Shown here one piece after another: positions 6,730 to 6,928 of a stretch of DNA of 6,928 nt; within the stretch, counting starts at the first letter, position 1, and every line of letters begins with the position of its first letter. Both the position numbers and the translations under genes were made by a program. Source of the DNA: Sedimenticola sp. (GTDB taxonomy: Bacteria; Pseudomonadota; Gammaproteobacteria; Chromatiales; Chromatiaceae). The stretch spans positions 1 through 6,928 of the forward strand of contig JAUXBK010000141.1 of NCBI GenBank assembly GCA_030619405.1, read 5' to 3'. The notes under the pieces are model-generated. The model searched no databases. It saw nothing but the letters and a program-made list of their open reading frames with translations, and was not told the origin of the DNA.

Positions 6730-6749
6730 GGGTGGTGTGGGAGGGAGGG
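6730..6749 (+). other. Canonical G-quadruplex motif
   Basis: Four GGG tracts (6730-6732, 6739-6741, 6743-6745, 6747-6749) are separated by loops of six, one and one bases, which satisfies the G3N1-7 rule on the plus strand. It lies in the 3' region of the methyltransferase transcript. Confidence 0.6.
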
Positions 6750-6790
6750 AGATCAAAACCTCCTTCCTATCCCTCTTAGCTGTATTTTCT
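6740..6790 (+). terminator. Possible terminator stem-loop after the methyltransferase gene
   Basis: GGAGGGAGG (6740-6748) pairs with CCTCCTTCC (6759-6767), with one G-U and a ten-base loop. A pyrimidine- and T-rich stretch follows (TATTTTCTTTT at about 6781-6791). The T run is not next to the stem, so intrinsic termination is only possible. The left arm overlaps the G-quadruplex, so the two structures would compete. Confidence 0.35.
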
Positions 6791-6901
6791 TTTGTAACTA
6801 TATTTTTCAAATATGCTTATGCACTTGACTAAGGTTCAACCGTTGTTCATCATCGCCGCATGGGATGGCCAGGGTTTCCGAGAACGTTCCGGGAGTTTCG
6901 G

Positions 6902-6917
6902 CGGTCAATATTGACCG
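6902..6917. promoter_or_regulatory. Perfect 16-bp palindrome, candidate operator
   Basis: CGGTCAATATTGACCG equals its own reverse complement. Its size and symmetry suit the site of a dimeric regulator, probably for a gene outside the window. No specific regulator family can be assigned. Confidence 0.4.
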
Positions 6918-6928
6918 ATTTGAAGAAA

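Larger units (their letters stand above)
6673..6928. other. Downstream intergenic region without a supported gene
   Basis: After the methyltransferase stop I see no convincing gene on either strand. The stretch holds a G-quadruplex motif with an overlapping stem-loop, an AT-rich segment (about 6770-6830), GAACGTTC (an 8-bp palindrome near 6882-6889) and a 16-bp palindrome near the window end. A promoter and gene could follow to the right of the window. Confidence 0.5.

Noticed and set aside
6674..6832. 52-codon frame starting one base after the methyltransferase stop, with a hydrophobic C-terminal stretch (SFLSLLAVFSFVTIFFKYAY)
   Set aside because: TAAGG lies upstream and the tail could be a membrane helix, but the frame runs through the G-quadruplex and the terminator-like stem, and the hydrophobicity follows simply from T-rich DNA. 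It deserves only a conservation check.

Overview
The window is GC-rich in its coding parts and shows a clear Shine-Dalgarno site and compact operon spacing, so it is bacterial. The protein content (a two-subunit KorAB-type 2-oxoacid:ferredoxin oxidoreductase followed by a large ferredoxin-domain partner) would fit a proteobacterium using 2-oxoacid:ferredoxin chemistry, perhaps an autotrophic or sulfur-oxidising gammaproteobacterium with a reductive TCA cycle. That placement is inference; no taxonomic marker lies in the window.

Region 1 (1-5565, minus strand) is one probable operon read right to left: a candidate sigma70 promoter (5565-5537), a leader of about 175 nt with several inverted repeats, korA (5354-3435, gamma-alpha fusion), korB (3414-2461, TPP and Fe-S subunit), a 119-nt gap holding a possible 16-codon ORF, and a large gene (2341 to beyond base 1). 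The large product has a central segment that aligns by eye with the TPP domain of pyruvate:ferredoxin oxidoreductase but lacks the GDG signature. After it come a charged helix, an Ala/Pro/Glu linker and a CxxCxxC ferredoxin motif. KorA and KorB would supply CoA-dependent 2-oxoacid chemistry and the large protein may route electrons; its real role is unknown.

Region 2 (5566-6060) has no gene but is rich in structure. It holds nested inverted repeats, a plus-strand hairpin presenting an ideal CsrA/RsmA-type ACAGGGAUGU site, and a 162-bp palindromic element (5774-5935) with perfect 17-bp terminal inverted repeats and flanking TGTGA direct repeats. This element looks like a MITE. The differences between its arms keep G-U pairing on the minus-strand RNA only.

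Region 3 (6061-6928, plus strand) holds a class I SAM-dependent methyltransferase gene. Downstream are a G-quadruplex motif overlapping a stem-loop that may act as a terminator, and a perfect 16-bp palindrome close to the window end.
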